DNA of 37,550 nucleotides, taken from NCBI GenBank assembly GCA_964636945.1, contig CAZWVH010000027.1:1-37550 (forward strand). The letters are read 5' to 3'. This stretch comes from CAZADA01 sp964636945 (lineage in GTDB: Bacteria; Pseudomonadota; Alphaproteobacteria; Caulobacterales; Maricaulaceae). Both the position numbers and the translations under genes were made by a program. A model generated the notes under the pieces. It searched no databases and was not told the origin of the DNA. It saw only the letters and a program-made list of their open reading frames with translations. Position 1 is the first letter of the stretch. Each line of letters begins with the position of its first letter. Shown here in pieces: positions 1-8,554 of the stretch.

Positions 1-216
1 CTCTGGCTGGTCGCCCTCGAACGCCCAGTCGAGCGCTGCGCCGGTGGCAGATTGGATCAGACTGCGCTCCTCGCGCGTGAAAGCGCACTCGCCCGCAGGA
101 CCGAAATCGTAAACGTCAACACCGTCGGTTTCGATCAAAGCCACATCGACGGCGTCATAGGAAGTGCCCGACATCAGTCCCAACGCCCTGCGCACGCGCC
201 TTTCGTCAGTCACCAT
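1..216 (-). CDS. anmK: Anhydro-N-acetylmuramic acid kinase, N-terminal part (runs off left edge)
   Basis: The first 72 codons are present; the rest lies left of the window. The translation begins MVTDERRVRRALGLMSGTSY and continues DAVDVALIETDG, which matches the N-terminal phosphate-binding signature of AnmK (usual form GLMSGTS-x-DG-hD). AnmK phosphorylates and opens 1,6-anhydro-MurNAc released by lytic transglycosylases, so that it re-enters the MurNAc-6-P recycling route in the cytoplasm. The ATG at 216 is the only sensible start before the motif. The gene is divergent from tyrS across about 80 bp, an arrangement known from other alphaproteobacteria. The Tyr-Asp-Ala variant of the motif (instead of Leu/Met-Asp-Gly) is a modest deviation. 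The assignment rests on the N-terminus only. Confidence 0.85.
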   Translation of the reverse strand, partial: MVTDERRVRRALGLMSGTSYDAVDVALIETDGVDVYDFGPAGECAFTREERSLIQSATGAALDWAFEGDQPE

Positions 217-298
217 CAGCAGTCCCTCTCCCGTTTACGCTATTTCCAAGTCCCCCGCTGATTGCTAAACGCCCCGCTTCAAGCCAAAGGTCAATGCC
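217..298. promoter_or_regulatory. Divergent intergenic region anmK/tyrS
   Basis: This 82-bp gap separates two divergent starts and so should hold both promoters. I see no convincing -35/-10 pair. A short purine-rich AAAGG at about 286-290 precedes the tyrS ATG by about 8 nt and can serve as its ribosome binding site. Confidence 0.4.
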
Positions 299-1576
299 AT
301 GAACGCCGTTGTCGACGCCCCCGCCGCCACTTCGCCCCTACTGCGCACGCTGATTGAGCGCGGTTATCTCTACCAGTGCACGGATTTGGAGGGCCTTGAC
401 CAAGCCGCCAATGGCGAAGCTCCGCTGGTTGGATATATCGGGTTTGATTGCACAGCACCCAGCCTGCATGTGGGTTCCATGGTGCAAATCATGATGCTGC
501 GCCGCCTACAGCAGGCAGGCGGCAAACCCATTGTTTTGTTGGGCGGCGGCACCACCAAGGTGGGCGATCCGTCCGGCAAGGATGAAACGCGCCAAGTCCT
601 GACGCCAGAGATTATTGAGTCAAACAAAGCCGGCATTCGCCGCGTGTTTGAACGTTTTCTGACGTTTGGCGATGGACCGTCGGACGCCGTGATGATCGAT
701 AACGCCGAGTGGCTCGATCAGCTGAACTACATTGCGTTTTTGCGCGATTTCGGCCGTCACTTCACCATCAACAAAATGTTGAGCCTTGAAAGCGTCAAAC
801 GTCGGCTCGAGCGCGAACAGCCGCTCACCTTTCTTGAGTTCAACTACATGCTGCTCCAGGCCTATGACTATTTGGAGCTCTACAAACGCCATGGCTGCCG
901 GTTGCAAATGGGCGGCTCGGATCAATGGGGCAATATCGTCAATGGCGCAGATTTGGTGCGCCGGGTGGAGGGCGCGGAGGCGTTCGGGTTCACCACGCCG
1001 CTTTTGACCACCGCGTCGGGCGCGAAGATGGGCAAAACCGCAGACGGCGCGGTTTGGCTCGATGGCGATATGCTCAAACCCTATGACTTCTGGCAGTATT
1101 GGCGTAACGCCGAGGACGCGGATGTGGGCAAGTTCTTGCGCTTGTTCACCGATTTGCCGCTGGAGGAGATCGCCGAGCTTGAGGCCGCGGAAGGCTCTGC
1201 CATCAATGACGCCAAGGTGCGCCTGGCCAATGACGTGACTGCGCTAGTGCATGGATCCGAGGCGGCGAATGACGCCCAGGCAACGGCAAAAAAAGTCTTT
1301 GAACAGGGCGGCGTGGGCGGCGACTTGCCCACTGTGGAGCGGCCGCGTGCGGATTTGGAAGCCGGTGTGTCCCTGGCCGATCTCCTGTTGGAGGCGGGCC
1401 TGGTCGACTCCAAAGGGGAGGTCAAACGCCACGCCAAAGGAGGAGCGCTGCGCGTCAATAGCGAAGCGGTGGCCGACCCACAACGCTTGATCACGAGTTC
1501 GGATCTTGATGGAGACGGTGTTGTCAAACTCTCAGTGGGCAAGAAGAAGCACGCGGTGGTGAAAGCGGGCGGGTGA
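299..1576 (+). CDS. tyrS: Tyrosyl-tRNA synthetase
   Basis: This 425-residue class Ic aminoacyl-tRNA synthetase activates tyrosine with ATP and charges tRNA-Tyr in the cytoplasm. The Rossmann catalytic domain shows the HIGH-type signature as LHVGS near residues 56-60. It is followed by a glycine-rich LLGGGTTKVGDPSGK stretch, the tyrosine/tRNA-pocket region with QMGGSDQWGN, and the KMSKS-type loop as AKMGKT near residue 243. The C-terminus (about 360-425) looks like the S4 RNA-binding domain typical of the TyrS family. Length is normal. An AAAGG lies about 8 nt before the ATG. The gene points away from anmK and converges on the AsmA-like gene. I see no T-box or other leader regulation. Confidence 0.97.
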   Translation: MNAVVDAPAATSPLLRTLIERGYLYQCTDLEGLDQAANGEAPLVGYIGFDCTAPSLHVGSMVQIMMLRRLQQAGGKPIVLLGGGTTKVGDPSGKDETRQVLTPEIIESNKAGIRRVFERFLTFGDGPSDAVMIDNAEWLDQLNYIAFLRDFGRHFTINKMLSLESVKRRLEREQPLTFLEFNYMLLQAYDYLELYKRHGCRLQMGGSDQWGNIVNGADLVRRVEGAEAFGFTTPLLTTASGAKMGKTADGAVWLDGDMLKPYDFWQYWRNAEDADVGKFLRLFTDLPLEEIAELEAAEGSAINDAKVRLANDVTALVHGSEAANDAQATAKKVFEQGGVGGDLPTVERPRADLEAGVSLADLLLEAGLVDSKGEVKRHAKGGALRVNSEAVADPQRLITSSDLDGDGVVKLSVGKKKHAVVKAGG

Positions 1577-1678
1577 GCCTGTCACAGTGTGACGCGGCGG
1601 CTGGACGCATTAAACTTCTCGACATTGTGGGCGGATGGCGCGTCCGCTTGCAGCGCGCGCCATTGGGTTGGCCTCCCC
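1577..1678. other. Convergent spacer between tyrS and the AsmA-like gene
   Basis: The 102-bp gap between two convergent genes carries a perfect palindrome GTCACA-G-TGTGAC at 1581-1593, right after the tyrS stop, and a GCGGA/TCCGC stem at about 1633-1649. Neither is followed by a T-run on either strand, so they are weak candidates for a bidirectional transcription end. Confidence 0.3.
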
Positions 1679-4600
1679 CTACTCTCCCGGTGAGAGCAGG
1701 CGGCGATATTCCTCCGGCGCAGCGCCTTCAGCATCCCGACCGATTTGGAAAATCCGGCGCAACACGCCGGGAGTGAGTGCGGATAGGGGATTCACCATCA
1801 CACGAGTTTCATCCATCGGACCGCGCACGGTGAACGTGACTCCAATCACGCCCTCGCCCTGGCGCGACACCAGCCACTCGCCAACCAAGGGGATGTCGCC
1901 AAATGCGGAGTTGATGGCGTAGGCCGGCGCCAACACGCCACTCAGATCAAACAGCTTTTGGTCAAGGTCGACCTCACCGGTGAACGTCAGTCCCAGCGAC
2001 GGTCCCGCTATAATCGCTTTGTCCACGGTCACAACATCGCCATTGATCAACCCAAGCGCCCGCATTCGATCAAAGGCGATGCCTTCGCCAGCCATTGTAT
2101 CTGAAAAACCGCGAATGGACGCGATTGACAATATGCGCGCTAAAATCGGTGCGTCCACCAGTTCGAAATTATTGACGCGCAACTCAAATTCACCCGCAGC
2201 GCCTTCCGGCGCGTCCAGGGGCGGCAACAGTGCGTCAAAGGCCACCTGCCCACCGCGCAATTGCTGGGACTGATAAAGCGCCTCGAACAACAGCCCAGCA
2301 TTGGGCGCGCGCAGCCGCATGCGGCGATCGGCGCTGTCGGGTTCAGGATACGCCAATATGGAAATTGGGCCTTCGTCCGATTGGGCTTCAAAGGCGAGCG
2401 TTTCAAGTTTGCCGCCATCATGTTGAAACGACAACGACAAATCAGAGATCACATCTCCATCCGTAATCCGCACACGTTCCAAGTTTGCGTTAAGATTGAT
2501 CCGCACGCCCAACTCGCCGTCGTCACCTTGGGTCAGAAACGGGGCCACCAAGCGCGCGTCAAAAGACTCACCCACCAAGTCAATCTCAAAGCCTCCGTCA
2601 GAGGTTCGGTTTAACTCGCCGCGCACATCGATGATGTCACGCAGCGCGAACGATGAAATCTGGATCCGCTCGAGCGCCTTGTCCGCGCCAAAGCCCATAC
2701 TTCCATTGAACCGATCTTCACCAATGGTCACGGCCATATTTGTGAGTTCAAAGCCTCCATCATCGTTGATTTGCGCTTCAATCTTTGCTTCGCCTGGCGC
2801 ACCGTCGACCTTACCCCACTGCGCCAAGGGCAGCCTCAGAGCAGCCGGCGTGAGGTCCAACTCCGCCCGCAAAGCCCGAATGGACATTTCTTCGCCCTGA
2901 GCAAATATTTTTGCGGGAACTTCACCGCTCAAGAATGTCCGCGAAGGCGCGCCAATCGCGTCAAGGACAGTGCTGTCGATTACGGTTTCCACCTCGAATG
3001 TGGATGACAACGCGACATCATCGCCAAGGGCCTCGGTCCACACAATTTTCGCGGGCGCGGGGCCCAGCCGACCATCGATTTTGGTGATGATTGCCTCTGG
3101 ATCCACCGTCATCGAGACCGCCGCCTCGCTGATCAACATGCCCGGTATTGCCGATGGTCCACTGGCGTTGCTGAACTCCGCGGAGACCGTGTAGTCCATG
3201 TCTTCCACAGGCACGTCCCGCAACATGGGACGCATGATGTCGGCCTTGATCACGCCTTCGCCGCTGAAACTGTCAGCGCTCAGCCCGAAATCAGACACGA
3301 AATTCAATGGCGGCTCATCAATGAGGTTCAACGCCGATTGTGCTTCGCCCCGTCCAACTGCGCCAAAGTGCGCGGGCTGTCCTTTCGGTTGGAGACGCGG
3401 GATCTTCACGTAACCATCGGCGAGCGCGAGCCCGGCCATCTGCCCTGATCGCATGTCGAGCTCAAACTGATTGCCCAAAAGTGTGGCGCGACCATTGGCG
3501 CTCGTGATCGGCGACATTGTGGAAATCAAACGTGCTGAGGCGTCGCGAAAGTCGAAGGCAATGCGGAGGTGTTCATCGTCCAATTCCCGGCGCGCCAAAG
3601 CTTCTGCGGGAATGTTCACCGAAATATCGATATCGCTCAACGTGCCGCCAATGACCGCGTCTTCGATCCAGTCGCGCGCGCCCAACGCGAAGTTCGATGG
3701 CCAATAGGACAACACATCCGGCTTCCTCACGGGTCCCGTGACTTTTCCGTCGAGTAAGATTGCGGGCAGTCGACGCCCATCGTCCATGGCTTCAACCCGC
3801 GCCAGCCCCGCAAACGTGCCTTGAACGTCACCCTTTTTTGCCGACAAGGTTTGAAACGTGACTGTCGAACGATCAACCAGCAAAACTCCCTTAGCCACCA
3901 ATTCATCGACGCCCAGCGGATCGGGGAATACGCCACCGGTGTCCACCTCAATGCCCTGGGCTGTGACGTCAAATGCGAGCGGACTGGTGCGCCCGAATGT
4001 GGCCAAGCCCTCGATAACGCCCGAGACCTGACCATTGACTCCCACGCCTGCAATCTGTGCATCGGTGACCACCAACTCATCGCGAGCTGCGTCGTAATTG
4101 GCAAGCAGCGCCCCACCGGTGAACGCGCGCTCATTGACATGGCCCAGAATGCGTCCTTCGCCGAGGGCCAAGGAAAGTTCGCCCGATCGCAGCTTAGCGT
4201 TCCGAGACATAATGCCAGTCAGAGCAAGATCCGCGGGCGCGTCCAATTTGGCGATCACGCCGAGCGGGCCATCGCGATCCAAGACGAGCGCCGGTCGCAC
4301 ATTGGTGACTTCCAGCTCGCCAGCAAACTCGCTCATGCCTTCATCAGTGAGAAGGGAAAGGGCAAGCTTGGCCTCATCTCCAGCGCTGAGCGCTTCACCG
4401 GCAATAGCCAAACGCAATGATCGACCACGACGGGAAATGCCTGCGTCCACATTGGAAAAGTCAACGCGTACGCCCAATCGTTGATCCTCATACTCCAACG
4501 ACGCATCCGTGACGCGCACTGCAGTCAGCTGCTGCAAAGCGCTCGGCAATTGCGTGACAACTTCGCCCATGCGCGGGCGTTCCTCTGCACTGCGGTCAGG

Positions 4601-5140
4601 CTCAACAGCCGCTCTGGGGCGTTCGGCTGCAGTCGCTTTAAGTTCTTCGAGCGACTCAAAGCCCACATACCATTGTCCTTGACGGCTGCGCAAAACTGAT
4701 ATTGCGCCCCCTTGGGCTTGGATGCGGGAAAACTCCACCCGTCCTGTGATGAGCGCGCCCACATCGACGCCCGCCAAGAGCCGTGGCGCCGCCACCACCA
4801 AATTGCCAGCATTATCGCGGACAGTCACATCGGTGAGTGAAACCACGACGCTGTGTTCATTGCGCGACCATGCCGCTTGTACTTCGCCAATGTGCGTGTC
4901 TTGTCCTTGAAATGCACGCGCCAGCGCGGCCTCGATATCCGGACGGAAGGGTTCAAGTGAAACCGGGCCCTGGCTGAGCCGCCAAATCACCCCGGCGCAC
5001 ACCACGACCATTGCAGCAAAAATCACCGCGAGGACTTCCACAGAGTGTCGAGCAATGGCGCCCAATCGATGTCGCCACGGCGGCAATCTCCACCTGGCCC
5101 GCGGCGAACGAGCGTCTACATCTGGATTGTCAGCATTCAC
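1679..5140 (-). CDS. Large AsmA-like/DUF3971 membrane-anchored protein (YhdP-type)
   Basis: This 1153-residue protein starts with a short basic cytoplasmic segment and one transmembrane helix at about residues 35-53. A very long beta-rich, low-cysteine periplasmic portion follows. The repeated alternation of short amphipathic strands and the C-terminal segment resemble the DUF3971/AsmA-like C-terminal families. Relatives such as YhdP and TamB are thought to bridge the inner and outer membranes and move phospholipids; applying that role here is inference. The start at 5140 is GTG (MNADNPD), 50 bp from the divergent bcp start. No in-frame ATG before the membrane helix looks better. It converges on tyrS, and nothing suggests a frameshift despite the length. 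Confidence 0.85.
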   Translation of the reverse strand: MNADNPDVDARSPRARWRLPPWRHRLGAIARHSVEVLAVIFAAMVVVCAGVIWRLSQGPVSLEPFRPDIEAALARAFQGQDTHIGEVQAAWSRNEHSVVVSLTDVTVRDNAGNLVVAAPRLLAGVDVGALITGRVEFSRIQAQGGAISVLRSRQGQWYVGFESLEELKATAAERPRAAVEPDRSAEERPRMGEVVTQLPSALQQLTAVRVTDASLEYEDQRLGVRVDFSNVDAGISRRGRSLRLAIAGEALSAGDEAKLALSLLTDEGMSEFAGELEVTNVRPALVLDRDGPLGVIAKLDAPADLALTGIMSRNAKLRSGELSLALGEGRILGHVNERAFTGGALLANYDAARDELVVTDAQIAGVGVNGQVSGVIEGLATFGRTSPLAFDVTAQGIEVDTGGVFPDPLGVDELVAKGVLLVDRSTVTFQTLSAKKGDVQGTFAGLARVEAMDDGRRLPAILLDGKVTGPVRKPDVLSYWPSNFALGARDWIEDAVIGGTLSDIDISVNIPAEALARRELDDEHLRIAFDFRDASARLISTMSPITSANGRATLLGNQFELDMRSGQMAGLALADGYVKIPRLQPKGQPAHFGAVGRGEAQSALNLIDEPPLNFVSDFGLSADSFSGEGVIKADIMRPMLRDVPVEDMDYTVSAEFSNASGPSAIPGMLISEAAVSMTVDPEAIITKIDGRLGPAPAKIVWTEALGDDVALSSTFEVETVIDSTVLDAIGAPSRTFLSGEVPAKIFAQGEEMSIRALRAELDLTPAALRLPLAQWGKVDGAPGEAKIEAQINDDGGFELTNMAVTIGEDRFNGSMGFGADKALERIQISSFALRDIIDVRGELNRTSDGGFEIDLVGESFDARLVAPFLTQGDDGELGVRINLNANLERVRITDGDVISDLSLSFQHDGGKLETLAFEAQSDEGPISILAYPEPDSADRRMRLRAPNAGLLFEALYQSQQLRGGQVAFDALLPPLDAPEGAAGEFELRVNNFELVDAPILARILSIASIRGFSDTMAGEGIAFDRMRALGLINGDVVTVDKAIIAGPSLGLTFTGEVDLDQKLFDLSGVLAPAYAINSAFGDIPLVGEWLVSRQGEGVIGVTFTVRGPMDETRVMVNPLSALTPGVLRRIFQIGRDAEGAAPEEYRRLLSPGE

Positions 5141-5190
5141 CTGATATGTCTCTTCACGCAGCGATCACACTCATATGGGGAGCAGCATTC

Positions 5191-5670
5191 ATGTCTGATC
5201 CAATTGAACCTGGCGTTCCCGCGCCTGAATTCACCATGAAACGGGATGGCGGGGATACGATCTCGCTGTCCGATTTCGCCGGTTCGCCCGTTATTCTCTA
5301 CTTTTATCCAAAAGATGACACCCCGGGTTGCACAAAGGAGGCCATCGGCTTCACCGAACGCGCCGATGACTTTGCACAGATTGGCGCCGTGGTCATTGGC
5401 GTATCCAAGGATTCCGTCGCCAAACACGATCGATTCAAAACCAAGCACAATCTGTCCGTCATTTTGGCCTCCGATGAAGACGGCGAAGTCGTGGACCGCT
5501 ACGGCGTCTGGGTGGAAAAGAGCATGTACGGTAAAACTTATATGGGGATTGAACGGGCCACTTTCTTGATCGATGGCGAGGGGGTTGTGAAAAACGTTTG
5601 GCGCAAAGTGAAAGTGCCAGGCCATGTGGACGCCGTTCTTCAGGCGACACAATCGCTCACGCCTGCGTGA
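5191..5670 (+). CDS. bcp: Thioredoxin-dependent thiol peroxidase, 1-Cys Bcp/PrxQ type
   Basis: This 159-residue AhpC/TSA-family peroxiredoxin reduces hydrogen peroxide and organic hydroperoxides in the cytoplasm. The peroxidatic cysteine sits in the motif DDTPGCTKE (Cys47). In E. coli Bcp the resolving cysteine lies five residues later; here that position is Ile, and no other cysteine is present, so this is a 1-Cys form needing an external thiol for turnover. I chose the ATG at 5191 (MSDPIEPG) because it begins the fold correctly and has a GGGGAG ribosome site upstream; the longer open frame reaches back over the divergent AsmA-like gene. Its stop overlaps the start of the next gene. Confidence 0.95.
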   Translation: MSDPIEPGVPAPEFTMKRDGGDTISLSDFAGSPVILYFYPKDDTPGCTKEAIGFTERADDFAQIGAVVIGVSKDSVAKHDRFKTKHNLSVILASDEDGEVVDRYGVWVEKSMYGKTYMGIERATFLIDGEGVVKNVWRKVKVPGHVDAVLQATQSLTPA

Positions 5671-6518
5671 TGACTGCGCGGATCGACGCCGTCCGCCGAG
5701 CTGCGTGTGCGGTCCTTCAAACCTCAACGCCCGACGAAAAAGCGGCCAAAGCGGGACAATTGCTCCAAGACTGGCGCACCGGCGATTTGGGGGTCGATCC
5801 GTCAGCGGCCAGTCCACCCCCACCTCCTGATCGCCCAGCGCGGCCCGATAAGCCCGTGCTGTCGCCGCCTCGCGATGTGCCGCGCAGACGCCTAACTTCT
5901 AAGGCCGGGCGTATCGCGCTCCTCCACGCCGTGGCGCATATCGAATTCAATGCCATTGATTTGGCGTGTGACATGGTGGCCCGCTTCGCCGTGTCCGATG
6001 AATTGGACCAGCATCGTGACGCTTTCGTCTCAGACTGGCTCGGCGTTGCAGCCGATGAGGCGCGGCATTTTTTGATGATCGTCGAGCGCCTCACGCAATT
6101 GGACGCCGCTTACGGCGATCTGCCGGCCCATGACGGATTGTGGAGCGCCGCTGTGGCGACCCGCCATGACATCGCGGCGCGGCTCGCCATCGCACCCATG
6201 GTGCTCGAAGCGCGCGGGCTGGACGTCACGCCGGGCATGATCGAGCGTCTCCGCACCGTGGGCGATCACGATTCCGCAGATCGACTGCAAACGATTTATG
6301 AGGAAGAAATCGCGCATGTGGCGGCGGGCTCGCACTGGTTCCGCCATGTGTGCTCGCACAGAGGACAAGCCCCGGACGAGACTTTTGCACAACTTGTCCA
6401 CAAGCATTTGCGAGGTGCGGTTAAGCCGCCTTTCAACGTTGACGCGCGGCGCGAAGCCGGGCTTCCTTATGATTGGTATGCTGAATTGGCTGGCGAAGTT
6501 TCTTCCCGGAAACAGTAA
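5670..6518 (+). CDS. DUF455 family ferritin-like protein
   Basis: This 282-residue protein of the DUF455/COG2833 family has a predicted ferritin-like four-helix fold. Candidate metal-binding residues follow the carboxylate-histidine pattern: AVAHIEFNA (about residues 90-98), ADEARHF, a Glu in LEARGLDV, and EEEIAHV. A proline-rich linker (SPPPPPDRPARPDKP) precedes the helical core. The function of the family is not established; a metal-dependent oxidoreductase role is inference. The ATG at 5670 overlaps the bcp stop (TGATG), implying translational coupling with the peroxidase. That pairing, a diiron-like protein with a peroxide scavenger, suggests a link to oxidative stress. Confidence 0.88.
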   Translation: MTARIDAVRRAACAVLQTSTPDEKAAKAGQLLQDWRTGDLGVDPSAASPPPPPDRPARPDKPVLSPPRDVPRRRLTSKAGRIALLHAVAHIEFNAIDLACDMVARFAVSDELDQHRDAFVSDWLGVAADEARHFLMIVERLTQLDAAYGDLPAHDGLWSAAVATRHDIAARLAIAPMVLEARGLDVTPGMIERLRTVGDHDSADRLQTIYEEEIAHVAAGSHWFRHVCSHRGQAPDETFAQLVHKHLRGAVKPPFNVDARREAGLPYDWYAELAGEVSSRKQ

Positions 6519-6609
6519 GAATGAAGCGGGTTGAGAATCTTGTATTGAAAATGTTAGCGCAATGAGGTGTATTGCGAATGGGACGGGTTCAAAACTGTAG
6601 GCGGATTCC
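6519..6609 (+). promoter_or_regulatory. Upstream region of the M23-bactofilin pair, with inverted repeat
   Basis: This 91-bp AT-richer gap holds a perfect inverted repeat CGCAAT-N7-ATTGCG at 6558-6576, a possible operator or 5' hairpin. AGGCGG at about 6599-6604 can act as ribosome site for the ATG at 6610. No clear sigma70 box pair is visible. Confidence 0.4.
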
Positions 6610-7833
6610 ATGATCATGCGGTTAGCGCAGCGCGCAAGTGCGTTTGTCGAGCGGGTTTTTCCTGAACGTCAGATTTATCATCGCACCGAGGGGCATGTTC
6701 GCTATTTCACGCTGTCGACGCGTACTCAGGTTCTGATGGCGACGGCGTCTGCTTTGGCGATCAGCTGGGTGTCATACTCCACACTTAGCGTTTTGGTTCG
6801 CGGGCATTTGCTGTCGCACCAGTCAGCTGAAACTGCCCGGATCAAAGCAAAGTATGAGCGATGGCTGGCCGAAGCGCGCGCACGCGAAGCATCTGCGTTG
6901 GCGCTGCTGCAAACGCGCACGACCGACTTTGAAGCCGCGGCTTCCGTGTTCGAGAGCCGTCATGAAACGATGAAAGATTTGCTCGAGCACGTGACGCAAC
7001 GCGATACGCCTGGACGCAGCGTGTCGGTTCGCGAAGACGGCGGCGACTCGCTGTTGATGATGGCGGCGGTCCAAGACCCGACACCGCGTCAATCACGGAT
7101 CACGCAGGCCTCCACGATCGCCAATCAGGATTTCGCAGGGGCGGAACGGTTGGCGGAAATGATGACCGAACAAGAAGACATGCTGGACCAGGTCGAGCAG
7201 TCAGCTCAGGCGCGCGTTGAGAATTTGCGCGCTGTCTTGAATTTTACGGGCATTGACGCGGACGCCGTTTTGGACGAGGGCCAGCGGGGACAAGGTGGTC
7301 CGTTTATCGGACTGGAAAGCGATCGCGCGCCAGGACGGACAGACCCCTTCAATTCACGGTTCCGCGACGTGGTCGCACGAGTTGGCGAAGCTGAGCGTTT
7401 GGAGCGCGCCATCGACTCAGCGCCCATCGGCGTGCCCGTAGGCGACGCATATCGGGTGACATCTGGATTTGGTCCGCGGATCGATCCGATCCGTAATCGG
7501 CCGGCCTTTCATGGCGGCTTGGACTTTGGCGCCTATCGTCTGGCGCCGATTGTGGCCGCTGCGCCGGGACGCGTGTCGTTCGTTGGCTGGAGGGGCGGAT
7601 ACGGCCGTGTTGTCGAAATCGATCACGGCCACGGATTTAAGACCCGTTATGGACACTTGCATCGGCAGTATGTTCGTCGCGGCGATGAAGTGTCCGTGGG
7701 CGACCGTATCGGTGGAATGGGGTCTAGCGGCCGAAGCACTGGGGATCACCTTCACTACGAAGTGTGGTTTAAGGGCAAGAACTATGACCCCGCACGATTC
7801 TTGAAGGCTGGAAGTTATGTTCAACAAGGGTAA
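6610..7833 (+). CDS. Membrane-anchored M23 (LytM/lysostaphin-type) peptidoglycan endopeptidase, LmdC-like
   Basis: This 407-residue protein has a cytoplasmic N-terminus of about 35 residues and a transmembrane helix near residues 38-60. A predicted coiled coil (about 70-120 and 170-210) follows, with a C-terminal M23 domain. The zinc site is intact: HGGLD gives His301 and Asp305, and the HLH motif (DHLHYE) gives His380 and His382, so an active metallopeptidase cutting peptide crosslinks is expected. The gene's 3' end overlaps the bactofilin start by 17 nt. M23 peptidase-bactofilin pairs are known from Hyphomonas and relatives, where the bactofilin positions the peptidase LmdC for stalk and bud morphogenesis; a similar role here is inference. 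A second in-frame ATG lies at 6616. Confidence 0.9.
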   Translation: MIMRLAQRASAFVERVFPERQIYHRTEGHVRYFTLSTRTQVLMATASALAISWVSYSTLSVLVRGHLLSHQSAETARIKAKYERWLAEARAREASALALLQTRTTDFEAAASVFESRHETMKDLLEHVTQRDTPGRSVSVREDGGDSLLMMAAVQDPTPRQSRITQASTIANQDFAGAERLAEMMTEQEDMLDQVEQSAQARVENLRAVLNFTGIDADAVLDEGQRGQGGPFIGLESDRAPGRTDPFNSRFRDVVARVGEAERLERAIDSAPIGVPVGDAYRVTSGFGPRIDPIRNRPAFHGGLDFGAYRLAPIVAAAPGRVSFVGWRGGYGRVVEIDHGHGFKTRYGHLHRQYVRRGDEVSVGDRIGGMGSSGRSTGDHLHYEVWFKGKNYDPARFLKAGSYVQQG

Positions 7834-8344
7834 GGAACCTGCTGCTCGGTCATTCGGTGGTGAACCGGAAGATCCTCAACCGCAGCCGGTAGTGAAGAAG
7901 ACTAAGTCAAAATCTGCGTCTGCACCGTCAATCCTCAGCGATGACTTGGAGATCACGGGGACGGTCATTGCTGAGGGCGAAATTCAACTTGACGGGCGCG
8001 TCGAAGGCGACGTTCGCGCCGGCTCTCTCACTGTCGGTGAGAAGGCGTCCGTCAAGGGCGAAGTGCTTGCCGACAGCGTGGTCATTCGGGGGCATGTGAT
8101 TGGTTCTGTTCGTGGGCGACAGGTGACCCTGGCGTCAACGGCGCGCATTGAAGGAGACATCGTCCACAGTGCTCTGTCTGTGGAAAGCGGTGCGTTCTTC
8201 GAAGGCCACTGCCGTCATGCGTCCGATCCGTTGTCCGGTGACAACAATCGCTCGAAAGTCTCCCTCTCTTCGGCTCAAACAAGTCGCGATTCGTCCAATG
8301 AATCGTTGGCAACATCGCCTTTTGGCGGTCCGAACATCAGCTAG
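7817..8344 (+). CDS. Bactofilin (DUF583) cytoskeletal protein
   Basis: This 175-residue protein has a disordered, lysine- and proline-rich N-terminal tail (1-40), a central right-handed beta-helix and a Ser/Asn-rich C-terminal tail. The helix shows the regular hydrophobic rungs IAEGEIQLDGRVEGDVRAGS and VKGEVLADSVVIRGHVIGSV. This three-part plan is that of bactofilins, which polymerise without nucleotides and act as membrane-linked scaffolds. Its start lies inside the M23 gene (17-nt overlap), so the two products are likely made together, and the scaffold probably localises the peptidase. Length is normal for the family. Confidence 0.95.
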   Translation: MFNKGKEPAARSFGGEPEDPQPQPVVKKTKSKSASAPSILSDDLEITGTVIAEGEIQLDGRVEGDVRAGSLTVGEKASVKGEVLADSVVIRGHVIGSVRGRQVTLASTARIEGDIVHSALSVESGAFFEGHCRHASDPLSGDNNRSKVSLSSAQTSRDSSNESLATSPFGGPNIS

Positions 8345-8554
8345 GCAGCTGAATTTGGGGGCGTTCGGGGGATCGTTCGTCACAAAAATAAATCAGTCCC
8401 GACAATGCGCGGGCGCATGGTGATTGGATTGGGGAGGCGCGCCATATCTGGCCGCCTCCTAACTGGTTAGTCGGTCCTAGCGCACGGCCGACCAAACGAA
8501 TTGCATGGCGCAATTTGACGGTTGCCATCCCAGACAAGTCCGTTTCCAGCTCAA
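8345..8554. other. Convergent spacer between bactofilin and prfB
   Basis: This 210-bp gap has no supported gene. Its main structure is the strong hairpin at 8433-8459, listed separately. Confidence 0.5.
8433..8459. terminator. Hairpin between convergent bactofilin and prfB genes
   Basis: GGAGGCG (8433-8439) pairs with CGCCTCC (8453-8459). The stem continues inward with GCC/GGC around an ATATCT loop, giving about 10 bp with one bulged base. Its position between converging genes suggests a bidirectional terminator, but there is no good T-run on either side. Confidence 0.45.

Noticed and set aside
3821..4420. 199-codon plus-strand frame inside the AsmA-like gene
   Set aside because: It is antisense to a strongly supported 1153-residue protein and shows no family resemblance.
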